The translations under genes and the position numbers were made by a program. A stretch of 64,000 nucleotides of DNA, taken from the NCBI GenBank assembly GCA_947488305.1, contig CANKZM010000005.1:310001-374000 (forward strand). Direction: 5' to 3'. The notes under the pieces were generated by a model. The model was not told the origin of the DNA and did not search any database. It saw only the letters and a program-made list of their open reading frames with translations. Positions within the stretch are counted from its first letter, which is position 1; each line of letters opens with the position of its first letter. Shown here one piece after another: positions 34,222 to 43,021 of this stretch. The DNA comes from an uncultured Roseobacter sp. Lineage in GTDB: Bacteria; Pseudomonadota; Alphaproteobacteria; Rhodobacterales; Rhodobacteraceae.

Positions 34222-34629
34222 TTACTTGGATATTTGCGCGACCAAATATCGGATCAGGCGTTGATGGTCCCGACCAACGCGGGACCGCAACAGAAAGTCG
34301 ACGCTGCTCTCATCGTTCATTGCGCTGGCCTGCCCAAGCCGAACCAGCCATTTTTCGTCAAAACTCAGCTCTGTTGTCCCCGGTGCATAAAGCAACGTTC
34401 GCTTTCCCAGCGCCTCATCAAGGCACCGCATCAGAGCGTCAGCGAAAGCTTCGCGAGACGCGGATTTCTCCACATGCAGCAAGGCACAGGCCTCAAAGAG
34501 ATTTGTGCTGCGCTTGCTCCGGCAACCCATTGATATAAAGCGAAGATGATTGATGAAACTCGCGGCTTCCGGGCTCAGCTCTTGCACCGGAACAGGATCG
34601 ACGCAACGCTCCAAACGTAATGGCACCAT
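34222..34629 (-). CDS. Unknown 135-residue protein in the iron region
   Basis: A soluble, helix-rich protein I do not recognise. It shows SPEAASFINHLRFISMGCRSK near residue 18, LMRCLDEALGKRTLLYAPG near 68 and SFDEKWLVRLGQASAMNDESS near 88. The ordering resembles the 159-residue protein at 31240-31719. It lies upstream of dps on the same strand (122 bp gap carrying the Irr-like site) and divergent from the di-heme oxidoreductase gene across 72 bp, so an iron-linked function is a guess. Confidence 0.65.
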   Translation of the reverse strand: MVPLRLERCVDPVPVQELSPEAASFINHLRFISMGCRSKRSTNLFEACALLHVEKSASREAFADALMRCLDEALGKRTLLYAPGTTELSFDEKWLVRLGQASAMNDESSVDFLLRSRVGRDHQRLIRYLVAQISK

Positions 34630-34684
34630 GTCGCACTCAACTCCACAAAAAATTTCCGGAATCGGCTCGCCTTTTCCTATTCCT

Positions 34685-34698
34685 GATAATAATAATAA
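34685..34698. promoter_or_regulatory. AT-rich hexamer repeat before the di-heme oxidoreductase gene
   Basis: GATAATAATAATAA resembles the repeated NATAAT hexamers of Fur boxes and sits in the 72-bp divergent region, immediately before the start at 34702. The match is partial and short; it may equally be an AT-rich leader. Confidence 0.25.
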
Positions 34699-34701
34699 GT
34701 T

Positions 34702-36225
34702 ATGTCACAATCAAGACTCATACGCGCTGGCTTTCTCTGCTTTGGTTTGGCGCTTCCGGCTTATTCCGACACCGTGCTGTCTGATCTTCACCTGCCGGTT
34801 ATTTGCCGCACAGCAGATGAGACGGCGAGAATTGAAGCGGTCGTGACACCTGCGAATGACTTTTCGCAACCCGAGAAATTCGAAGCAAAACCAGCTGGTT
34901 CCGCCACGGTGCGGAGCGCTAGAACCGTAAACGCCTTCAGCATGCCGTCTGGAAATATCTCCTTTGAAAGGGAGCTTGATTTCAAGGTCGGCAATGGTCT
35001 GTTCAAAAAGCTCTGGGTGTCCTCTCCCTCGTCGACATTGGCGTCCGACGGATTGGGACCGCTTTTCAATGCGCGGTCCTGCCAAAGATGCCACGTAAAG
35101 GACGGGCGCGGCCACCCGCCTGAAGGGCCGAAAGATAGTGCCACATCCATGCTGATGAGGGTATCGATCCCCGGCGGCACCGCGCCAGAAGAAATCTCCG
35201 AGTATCTGGCGACACTCCCCGATCCAACCTACGGCGGTCAGATTCAGGACCTTTCTATCGCCGGGCACCCGGCAGAGGGGCAAATCGCGATCTCCTACGC
35301 CGAAGAGGAAATCAGCCTGTCGGGTGGCGAGACTGTTTCACTTCGAAACCCCACCTATGAAATCAGCGACTTGGGGTACGGCGCCTTGCATCCGGAGGTT
35401 ATGCTCAGCCCGCGCGTTGCCCCGCAAATGATCGGGTTGGGTCTGCTTGATGCAATTCCGGTGGAGGATATTCTGGCGCGCGCTGATCCGGACGACGCGG
35501 ATGGCGACGGGATATCCGGCAGGCCGAATATCGTGATGTCATCGGCATACGGTGTTCCGATGCTCGGTCGATTTGGGCACAAGGCGGGCAAACCCTCGGT
35601 TTGGGAACAGTCCGCAGGTGCCTTCTCAGGTGACATCGGCATCTCAACGTCACTGCATCCCGAAGGTGCTGGTGACTGCACAGCAGCACAAGAATTGTGT
35701 CATGCCGCGCCCGATGGGAACACGGATGTCCACGACGATGCAGAAATCAGCGATGCAGGTCTGGAGCTTGTCACTTTCTACTCATCCAATCTCGGCGTTC
35801 CAGCACGCCGCGATGTGGACGATCCGGAGGTCCTGCGGGGCAAGCAGGTGTTCTATGAAACCGGGTGCATTTCCTGTCACACGCCGAAATTCGTGACGCA
35901 CAGGTTGGAGGGTCAATCAGAACAGAGCTTTCAGTTGATCTGGCCCTACACCGATCTGTTGCTGCATAATATGGGCCGCGGCCTCGCGGACAATCGCCCC
36001 GAAGCACGTGCGACAGGGCAGGAATGGCGCACTCCGCCACTTTGGGGGATAGGACTCACAGAACAAGTGTCGGGTCACACCTATTTCCTGCATGACGGGC
36101 GCGCGCGTTCGCTTCTTGAAGCCGTGCTTTGGCACGGTGGCGAGGCTGAACCCCACAAGCAAGCAGTGATCGAAATGCCCCCATCTGATCGCAACGCCCT
36201 CATCCGTTTTCTGGAAAGCCTCTGA
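34702..36225 (+). CDS. Di-heme oxidoreductase (DUF1111 family)
   Basis: A 507-residue exported protein. After a signal peptide (RAGFLCFGLALPAYS) the heme motifs are CQRCH near residue 126 and CISCH near 389, the arrangement of DUF1111 proteins distantly related to MauG and di-heme peroxidases. A third CxxxxxxCH-like segment (CTAAQELCH near 325) is not a standard heme site. In many proteobacteria this protein is encoded between two imelysins and a DUF1513 protein. It may oxidise or reduce iron during import. The gene starts the three-gene operon ending with DUF1513. Confidence 0.87.
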   Translation: MSQSRLIRAGFLCFGLALPAYSDTVLSDLHLPVICRTADETARIEAVVTPANDFSQPEKFEAKPAGSATVRSARTVNAFSMPSGNISFERELDFKVGNGLFKKLWVSSPSSTLASDGLGPLFNARSCQRCHVKDGRGHPPEGPKDSATSMLMRVSIPGGTAPEEISEYLATLPDPTYGGQIQDLSIAGHPAEGQIAISYAEEEISLSGGETVSLRNPTYEISDLGYGALHPEVMLSPRVAPQMIGLGLLDAIPVEDILARADPDDADGDGISGRPNIVMSSAYGVPMLGRFGHKAGKPSVWEQSAGAFSGDIGISTSLHPEGAGDCTAAQELCHAAPDGNTDVHDDAEISDAGLELVTFYSSNLGVPARRDVDDPEVLRGKQVFYETGCISCHTPKFVTHRLEGQSEQSFQLIWPYTDLLLHNMGRGLADNRPEARATGQEWRTPPLWGIGLTEQVSGHTYFLHDGRARSLLEAVLWHGGEAEPHKQAVIEMPPSDRNALIRFLESL

Positions 36226-36226
36226 T

Positions 36227-37195
36227 ATGCGCCTGGCTCTAATTCTATCCGTCCTCAGCCTGCCCGCTTTGGCCGATGTCCCCAAAACGTTGAAGGATCA
36301 CGTTATCCCTGGGTACACGCAGCTTGCGGAAGCCACAGCGGACCTGTCAGCTGTCGCGGCGGACGATTGCACTGCCGACGGCGTGCGGCCCGCTTATCAC
36401 ACAGCGTATGACGCCTGGATCGGGATTTCTCATATTCAGTTCGGCCCGCTAGAAGATCGGGATTTGACCTTGGCCATGGCGTTTTGGCCAGACCCCAAGG
36501 ACAGAACCGGTAAAGCGCTGGCACGTCTCACCTCGGCTGCGGATGACATTGTCGATGACCCGGATAGCTTTGGCGAGGTGTCCGCTGCAGCGCAGGGTTT
36601 TACGGCGCTGGAACGTATGCTCTATGACCCGCAGCAGGATACAGACTATGCCTGCAGGCTGACCCGAGCCATCGCGACCAGGCTGGCGCGCAACACACAA
36701 GAGCTGGCCGCCAACTGGCCGGCATTTGCCGACGTGATGTTGACCGCTGGGCAGGAGGGCAACACACGCTTCCAAAGCCCGGAGGAAGCGCAAAGGGCGT
36801 TGTACACAGCGCTGTCCACTGGCTTGGAATTCCTGCATGACCAGCGTCTGGGTCGCCCTCTTGGAACATATGACCGCCCGCGTCCGCGCCGCGCAGAAGC
36901 TTATCGTTCGGAACGGACGCTGCGCCATATTGAGTTGTCCTTGGCGGCTCTGGAAAACCTCGCCGTAAGTTTAGCAGACGTGCCCTTGCCGAAAACTCTG
37001 GCGGCTTTCGCCAACGCCCGAGACAGGGCCGCAGCCCTTGATGATCCAACCCTTGCTGGCGTGGCGGAACCTGCGTCGCGCTTTCGCATTGAAGTGCTGC
37101 AACAGTCAGTGCGGGCGGTGCAGATTGCCGTGATCGACGAGATCGGCGCACCGCTTGGGATCACCGCTGGGTTCAATTCATTGGACGGCGACTGA
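36227..37195 (+). CDS. Imelysin-family protein, second copy
   Basis: A 322-residue exported imelysin (signal peptide RLALILSVLSLPALA). It is shorter than the first copy and has WIGISHIQFGPLEDRDLTLAM with the ligand histidine and FTALERMLYD with the glutamate, so the classical GxHxxE motif is altered to a GFTALE type. The gene begins one base after the di-heme oxidoreductase stop. It is the usual second imelysin of these clusters. Confidence 0.85.
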   Translation: MRLALILSVLSLPALADVPKTLKDHVIPGYTQLAEATADLSAVAADDCTADGVRPAYHTAYDAWIGISHIQFGPLEDRDLTLAMAFWPDPKDRTGKALARLTSAADDIVDDPDSFGEVSAAAQGFTALERMLYDPQQDTDYACRLTRAIATRLARNTQELAANWPAFADVMLTAGQEGNTRFQSPEEAQRALYTALSTGLEFLHDQRLGRPLGTYDRPRPRRAEAYRSERTLRHIELSLAALENLAVSLADVPLPKTLAAFANARDRAAALDDPTLAGVAEPASRFRIEVLQQSVRAVQIAVIDEIGAPLGITAGFNSLDGD

Positions 37196-37196
37196 C

Positions 37197-38270
37197 ATGC
37201 ATGCGCGACGCGGTTTTTTGGCGGGCATGGTTGCAAGCGCAGTCACCCCGTCGCTTTCCTGGAGCGCAGTTGGCGACCCGGTGGCACTCTCAGCGGCCTT
37301 GAGCCCGGAGAGCAAACACCTGCTTGTTGGCCTGACTCTTGGTGGCGATATTGCGTTTCAGATTCCTTTGCCGGACCGGGGCCACGCAGCGGCAGCACAC
37401 CCCTTTGTTGCCGAAGCTGTGGCGATTGCCCGGCGGCCTGGACGGTTTGCAAAGGTACTCGACTGCGCCACTGGCACTGTTCTGAAGACCCTCTCTGCGC
37501 CAAAAAACCGGCATTTCTACGGTCATGGTGCCTTTTCAGCCGATGGCAAGTTGCTCTTCACGACCGAGAATGACATTCCGACCGGACTTGGGCGGGTCGG
37601 TGTTTGGGACCGCAGCTTGAATTATTCCCGTGTTGGTGAGTTTGCATCCGGCGGCATTGGGCCACATGAGGTTCTGCGGTTGCCATCGGGCACGCTGGCC
37701 GTAGCAAACGGCGGCATTCGCACGCATCCTGATCGCGGCCGCGAGAAACTGAACCTCGATACGATGCGCGCCAATCTAACCTTGTTTTCCGAGCATGGAG
37801 AGATATTGGACCGTGCCGAGGTTGAAGACGACATGCGCCAGAACTCGCTACGTCACATTGCGGCTATGCCAAATGGTGACATTGTCTGCGGGTTCCAATG
37901 GCAGGGCGACCCCTTTGACGCGCCGCCCCTCGTTTCAGTCTTTTCCGGACACGGAACATTGTATCCCGCAGAATTTGAAGACAACGCTCAATGGGAGCTG
38001 GATGGCTACGTTGGTAGTGTCAGCGCTTTGGGTCAAAACGGATTCGCGATCTCCGCCCCCCGCGGAGGGCGCGTGTTCACTTTCGACGCAAAAGCGGAAC
38101 AAAGCGGAAGCTATCGCGCCCTTGACGCCTGCGGACTGGCCCAGGTTCGTGATGGGGTTACAATGGCCACTGATGGAAACGGGTTCGTCTATAGGGTGAG
38201 CGAAGGACACATGCAGACGATCCGACGTCATCCGCTCGCCTTTGACAACCATCTGGTTGCTCTCTCCTGA
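37197..38270 (+). CDS. DUF1513 family protein, Tat-exported
   Basis: A 357-residue protein with a twin-arginine start (MHARRGFLAGMVASAVTPS). The body has beta-propeller-like repeats: NRHFYGHGAFSADGKLLFTTEND, GIGPHEVLRLPSGTLAVANGG, SLRHIAAMPNGDIVCGFQWQGD. This is the DUF1513 pattern, typically encoded last in imelysin/DUF1111 clusters. The ATG comes one base after the imelysin stop. Tat export suggests a cofactor or metal bound before transport. Precise role unknown. Confidence 0.87.
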   Translation: MHARRGFLAGMVASAVTPSLSWSAVGDPVALSAALSPESKHLLVGLTLGGDIAFQIPLPDRGHAAAAHPFVAEAVAIARRPGRFAKVLDCATGTVLKTLSAPKNRHFYGHGAFSADGKLLFTTENDIPTGLGRVGVWDRSLNYSRVGEFASGGIGPHEVLRLPSGTLAVANGGIRTHPDRGREKLNLDTMRANLTLFSEHGEILDRAEVEDDMRQNSLRHIAAMPNGDIVCGFQWQGDPFDAPPLVSVFSGHGTLYPAEFEDNAQWELDGYVGSVSALGQNGFAISAPRGGRVFTFDAKAEQSGSYRALDACGLAQVRDGVTMATDGNGFVYRVSEGHMQTIRRHPLAFDNHLVALS

Positions 38271-38373
38271 CACTGCACACTCGCTAAAGGGCCTCCTGCC
38301 GGGAAGCTTTGCGATGCACGTGCGGGGCGTTGGCCCATCACGCCAAGAAACATGCTGCGGCTAAGGGTGCCTT

Positions 38374-39366
38374 TCAAGCGAGACAGTTTGCAACAATATC
38401 AGCGGTTTGCCGGTGGATCTGCGCCCGATCCACTTGCGCATTATCTGTGAAGATATCAATCTTTCCCATCAGCGATCTGTCTGACGGATATTCCAGAAAA
38501 GTGTAATGCCCGACACGCTGGCCGAGGTCTTGCCGTTGAATTCGGGTGTTCAGCTCCATCAGCCAGTGGGCGCAGTGTTCGGATGGGGCTTCTTGATCAG
38601 CGCCACCGGTCAAGATCGTCACCGGTTGCCTTATCTGCCTGATCGTCGCTGGCAAAAATGACCGGATCGGCGGCGCGGGCGCGATTGCAACCACAGTCTT
38701 CACCCTATCGTCAGCAAAGACATCGCCGTGCCGCGCCCAGGATTTTCGGAATGCCTCCGACCTTTTAAGAAGTTCCGGAATATGGTCAGCGGCATCCGGA
38801 AATTCTTTCGGACCGCCAGCGGCCACACCATGCTTGTGACGCCATGCGTCAAACTCTGCCAATGATGATCTGCCCCCTGCCAAAGTCAGCACAGTGTGAC
38901 CTCCGAGTGAGAAACCAACTGCCGATACACGTTCGACATCCAGCCTACCGGCCAAAATACCATTTTGCTCCTGCGTGGTAAGCAGAACCGAAAGATCAGT
39001 TGCCCGCTCCCACCAGCACAAAAACCCTTCGGCAAAATATGGTTCCAACCCCGAGTTTCCATGATGATTGGCGCCCAAAACCACGTAACCTCTTGAGGCC
39101 AGATCGCGTGCAAGCCAGCCAAGGCTCTCAGCCGTCCCACCTGTCCCATGCGACAGCAGCACGACAGGATATCTGTGCTGGTCTGCAAGCGCGGCATCTT
39201 GGACGACGTTCCCCATATCAAAGAAGTTGGCGATGGGGCGGTTGGCCCCTTCCGTCTCTGATGTCGGATACCAGGCAGACCAGGCGATTGGTCGGGAAGC
39301 GTCGTTTTGCCAGTTCGAACGGGAAGCGTCACGGATCACGCCAGTTCGATAACCACAATTCGCCAC
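38374..39366 (-). CDS. Alpha/beta hydrolase, dienelactone hydrolase-like
   Basis: A 330-residue protein. LLSHGTGGTAESLGWLA near residue 70 forms the oxyanion region, VSAVGFSLGGHTVLTLAGG near 148 has the nucleophile serine in GFSLGG, and late VGHYTFLEYPS supplies a candidate catalytic histidine. The long segment between resembles the predicted dienelactone hydrolase/lipase group rather than classic small DLH. It has no clear signal peptide. The 318 bp between it and the next gene show no supported feature; the promoter of both genes is probably there. Confidence 0.75.
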   Translation of the reverse strand: MANCGYRTGVIRDASRSNWQNDASRPIAWSAWYPTSETEGANRPIANFFDMGNVVQDAALADQHRYPVVLLSHGTGGTAESLGWLARDLASRGYVVLGANHHGNSGLEPYFAEGFLCWWERATDLSVLLTTQEQNGILAGRLDVERVSAVGFSLGGHTVLTLAGGRSSLAEFDAWRHKHGVAAGGPKEFPDAADHIPELLKRSEAFRKSWARHGDVFADDRVKTVVAIAPAPPIRSFLPATIRQIRQPVTILTGGADQEAPSEHCAHWLMELNTRIQRQDLGQRVGHYTFLEYPSDRSLMGKIDIFTDNAQVDRAQIHRQTADIVANCLA

Positions 39367-39684
39367 TACACATCTCCTTTTCCACCAAGGCTCTGGAAAT
39401 ATTTAAAATTTTTCAACAGGTTTTCTGGGCATCTGCACGTCTTCGCCACGTCTCGTTGTTTTGCCGTCGAAAGGCATCGATCTTCTCAGTGCGCCAATAA
39501 TCAACTCGGATCCGTAAACAATTACTGCAGATCGATACCGATCCTGCGCAATCCACAACGCTCGCGAAGTCAATTCTCAACCGTTTGCGGTTTTAGAGTT
39601 TGCCAAAGCGCATCGTGTCAGGCCAGATTGCGCAACCAAAGCAATCCGGTGGCGCAAACCGGCAGCTCGAATGGATCACGAAAG

Positions 39685-40962
39685 ATGGCACAGTCAATTC
39701 TCGGAGAGCCTCTGGATCTGCCTTGCGGCAAGCGCTTGAAGAACCGTTTGTGCAAAAGTGCAATGACCGAAGCGCTGGCGGATCATCACGACGCCCCAAC
39801 TGATGCACACCTTACGCTCTACAAACGTTGGTCCTTAGGTGGCATGGCGGTTCAAGTAACCGGGAACGTCATGGTCGATCGTCGATACCTTGAGCGACCC
39901 GGAAACGTCGTTGTCGAAGATGAGCGAAACCTGGAGAAGCTCCGGCAATGGGCTGCCGCGGCAAAGACAGGCGGCAGCGATATCTGGATGCAGATCAGCC
40001 ATCCGGGCCGTCAATGTCCGATCGTCGTCAATCTGCATCCCCTGTCCCCGTCGGTCGAAAAGCTCCGTATTCTGGGGTTGTTTGGACGACCCAAAGCGAT
40101 GTCAGCAGGTGACATCAAAGATGCTATTCAGAGATACGCAACCACCGCCAGGATCGCACAGAAGGCCGGGTTTGACGGTGTTCAGATACATGCCGCGCAT
40201 GGCTATCTTATCAGCCAGTTTCTTTCGCCTTTAACGAACCAACGCGACGACGAATGGGGCGGCTCCCTCGCAAACCGGACGCGCTTTCTCCGCCGTGTCT
40301 ACAAAACCACACGTCAGGTGGTCGGCCCGAATTTTCCAGTGGCGGTCAAGCTGAACTCCGCTGATTTCCAAAAGGGCGGATTTACGATTGAAGAAAGCCG
40401 CCAGGTCGCACAATGGCTACAGGACGACGGCATTGATCTTATCGAAATCTCCGGCGGAACTTACGAGCAGATGAGCTTCGTCAACGGCACGCAAGAGAAA
40501 CAGCGTGACAGCACCATCGCGCGCGAAGCCTACTTCCTTGAATACGCGCGTGAGATCCGCATTGCTGTGACAGTGCCGATCATGGTGACTGGCGGATTTC
40601 GGAGTGTTGCAGCAATGGAGAGGGCACTGTCCGAAGATGGCATCGACATTATCGGTCTGGCACGACCCTTATGCGTCCAACCGGATGCGGTCAAAGACAT
40701 GCTAGACGGGGCGGTGACGCGCATTGGCATCGACGAAGATGGGTTGGTAATCGGTCGCGGCCCGTTGGGTTTGAATGCGAAAAACTGGTTGATCAACTTG
40801 ATCAACACGGTTTCTCGGGTCGAATACCACGCCTGGCAGATGACCCGGTTGTCTCGCGGCCTCCCCGTCCAGAGTGTCGCGCGGAACAATTCAATCGGAA
40901 CCTTCTTTTGGTACCTATTTCGAACAACGTATCTGGCCTTCAGGCGAAAGCTGTCGGGCTGA
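39685..40962 (+). CDS. NADH:flavin oxidoreductase (Old Yellow Enzyme family)
   Basis: A 425-residue FMN-dependent reductase. KRLKNRLCKSAMTEALAD near residue 15 and WMQISHPGRQCP near 105 bind FMN; GVQIHAAHGYLISQFLSP near 170 has the substrate-binding histidine pair, followed by WGGSLANRTRF. The C-terminal VTGGFRSVAAMERAL binds the phosphate. The frame is open to 39307, but ATG 39685 begins the normal family domain. The enzyme reduces activated C=C bonds or similar. No partner gene is evident. Confidence 0.88.
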   Translation: MAQSILGEPLDLPCGKRLKNRLCKSAMTEALADHHDAPTDAHLTLYKRWSLGGMAVQVTGNVMVDRRYLERPGNVVVEDERNLEKLRQWAAAAKTGGSDIWMQISHPGRQCPIVVNLHPLSPSVEKLRILGLFGRPKAMSAGDIKDAIQRYATTARIAQKAGFDGVQIHAAHGYLISQFLSPLTNQRDDEWGGSLANRTRFLRRVYKTTRQVVGPNFPVAVKLNSADFQKGGFTIEESRQVAQWLQDDGIDLIEISGGTYEQMSFVNGTQEKQRDSTIAREAYFLEYAREIRIAVTVPIMVTGGFRSVAAMERALSEDGIDIIGLARPLCVQPDAVKDMLDGAVTRIGIDEDGLVIGRGPLGLNAKNWLINLINTVSRVEYHAWQMTRLSRGLPVQSVARNNSIGTFFWYLFRTTYLAFRRKLSG

Positions 40963-41113
40963 GTTGAATTAGTTCCAATGGCAACGCACAGTGATAGGCC
41001 AATCACATTCATTGGTCGAGCGGAGTAATACCCCTGACCTATCCGCTGTGCTGCAGCCGGAAATGCCTGCCAGCGCAGAATTACAGGTGAAGGCTTGGTG
41101 TTGTTGCGGGTTT

Positions 41114-41851
41114 CTACCAGGGCATAAGGCCGGAATAAGGGCTCCTCGTCGTAACCCGGTGTGCCATTTCCGACAGGGTCACAATATCGAATACAGGCAG
41201 CTTCAGAGCGTGTTGTATCTTGGCGGCATAGGGCGGCAAGTCTGTGCACTCCAACACCAGCGATCTGATTTCAGGTGCATTAGCTTGCAAGCGTTTTGCT
41301 GCCTCCACGACCTCGTCTTCTACCAGAGAAAGATCCATTTCCGTCCGCTCATTGCGCAGAATGACCGCCGCAAATTCATCAGTATCTTCCAGACCCATGA
41401 CCCTAATCGGAACGTTTTCTGCGCCGACACCCGCCAGATGCGCTGTGGTCAGCGCACTGGCTTTCGCGGTCAGCACACCAACGGGGGCCTTTGCGCCCGT
41501 CATCTGATAGGCAAGTGGTATCTGGATAAGGCTTGAGGAAAAGACGGGGATCGAAACGGCTTCCGAAAGCTCCTTCTGAAACAGCGCCAGAAAACCGCAG
41601 CTGCCCGTAATGGCGCGAACGCCTTCCGCCTCCAAACGTTTGGCCGCCGCTACAAAAGGGGCCAGCATCTCTGCCGTAGGGTTATCCAACAGCTTGGGAA
41701 CCGTCACGCCGGTCACTGTTTCGTAGAGAAGCGGGAACGGCAGCGCCGAAGGGTTCTTGATATGCCCTGGCGGTTTGGGAAAATAGCTTTCAAGGCACAA
41801 AACACCTATTGTCGCGCCGCAAATGTTTTGTCCGCCAGCGTGTTTCATCAC
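41114..41851 (-). CDS. Asp/Glu racemase family protein
   Basis: A 245-residue protein of the aspartate/glutamate/hydantoin racemase superfamily. The two catalytic-type cysteines are in ITGSCGFLALFQKEL near residue 81 and LVLECTDLPPYAA near 205, as expected. GVLTAKASALTTAHL lies between them. Substrate is unknown. ATG at codon 2 is an alternative start. It is a single gene; the 324 bp upstream (41852-42175) contain no supported feature. Confidence 0.8.
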   Translation of the reverse strand: MMKHAGGQNICGATIGVLCLESYFPKPPGHIKNPSALPFPLLYETVTGVTVPKLLDNPTAEMLAPFVAAAKRLEAEGVRAITGSCGFLALFQKELSEAVSIPVFSSSLIQIPLAYQMTGAKAPVGVLTAKASALTTAHLAGVGAENVPIRVMGLEDTDEFAAVILRNERTEMDLSLVEDEVVEAAKRLQANAPEIRSLVLECTDLPPYAAKIQHALKLPVFDIVTLSEMAHRVTTRSPYSGLMPW

Positions 41852-42175
41852 CTGTTTTCTCCCCTTACGCGCAGATTCCGGTTATCACGGTTCAACCGGT
41901 CTTTTTGCGTTTCTTTCCGTTCCGCACGCCGTGGTCAAGGGGCGTCAAGCCAGACTGGCTGACGTCTCGCCTGTTTACCATTTTTGGATCATTCTAAGTT
42001 CACCTGCGCCAAAAAACTTCGCGGGCAGGAGGACAAGACCTTAGTTTGAATGGCCCTCCAGAAAGAGGCTCCCGATTAAACAGAGGTACTTTCTTGATCA
42101 AGGGAAGAACAGCTCATTCTGGCACATCGGGACCGCCCTGTGACCGGTTGATAGGCAATGGGCGAAGTCGTTGTC

Positions 42176-42859
42176 TCAGGACCCTAGGGCAGTCCGCATG
42201 CGCGCGCTGCTGCAAAAACAACGCTTGGCATATTCAACTTTGCGAACGGATTGGTCATCGTAACCCACCGCTTGCCCACAATCCTCTCGCGCGGCGCCGG
42301 CCATCTGAAACGCGGGCCCATTTGCCCCTGAAGCGGTCATCCGGCTGTAATTCTCAACCGCTTCCGAAAGGCGGAGCGTCAGGTCGTTCTGCAGCTCGGT
42401 ACCAACAGCATTCTGACCAAGGGCAACGTTGCGATAACTTGGGCAGGCTGCCAGAATATCACCCAGCTGAACCGTAACACGGCGGTTGCGCCGCTCTGCC
42501 GTCTGCACTTTGACCAGAAGATCGTTTTTGCCACGACTTGCAATCGTGCCCAAACGATCGACCGAAACACCCGCTGCGATCAGCGCATCAGCAACAGTCT
42601 TCGCGCGCCTCTGGCCGAGATTGAGGTTATAGGCGGATGTACCCACCGCATCGGTGTAGCCCACAACAACGGTCGGCTTGTAACTGTTAGTGTCTTTCAA
42701 ACGCTGCGCAATATCGGAGATTTGCTGCCGCCCTTCGGTATCCAGCTGATCAGAATCAAACTGGAAATTCACCGTGCCGAATTCCTGCGCATGCGCGACC
42801 GAGACCAAAAGGAAAAGGGGCAAGAGGCAGGCAACAACGGCCTTGAGCAACGACACCAT
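42176..42859 (-). CDS. OmpA-family protein near the type I secretion locus
   Basis: A 227-residue exported protein. ATG 42859 is preceded by GGAG with six bases spacing and gives the signal peptide VSLLKAVVACLLPLFLLVSVAHA. The OmpA domain is VNFQFDSDQLDTEGRQQISD, VVGYTDAVGTSAYNLNLGQRRAKTVADAL and GKNDLLV...NRRVTV, complete for peptidoglycan binding. A further 100 residues follow. It is divergent from the TolC-like gene across about 160 bp and may help anchor the secretion channel or the adhesin to the cell wall, as in other giant adhesin loci. Confidence 0.87.
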   Translation of the reverse strand: MVSLLKAVVACLLPLFLLVSVAHAQEFGTVNFQFDSDQLDTEGRQQISDIAQRLKDTNSYKPTVVVGYTDAVGTSAYNLNLGQRRAKTVADALIAAGVSVDRLGTIASRGKNDLLVKVQTAERRNRRVTVQLGDILAACPSYRNVALGQNAVGTELQNDLTLRLSEAVENYSRMTASGANGPAFQMAGAAREDCGQAVGYDDQSVRKVEYAKRCFCSSARMRTALGS

Positions 42860-43021
42860 GTGACACTCCATTAATGATAACTGGCTTCGGTTATGCAACA
42901 TTTCCGCTCAAGAACGCCATAGCGCAGTTTCTACAGGCTGACTGTATGAACTAACGATGACATTACCTTTATCACAGTGTAAGAAAAACCTTATACTCAT
43001 GGTTGTGAAAGGGTTTGTTAG

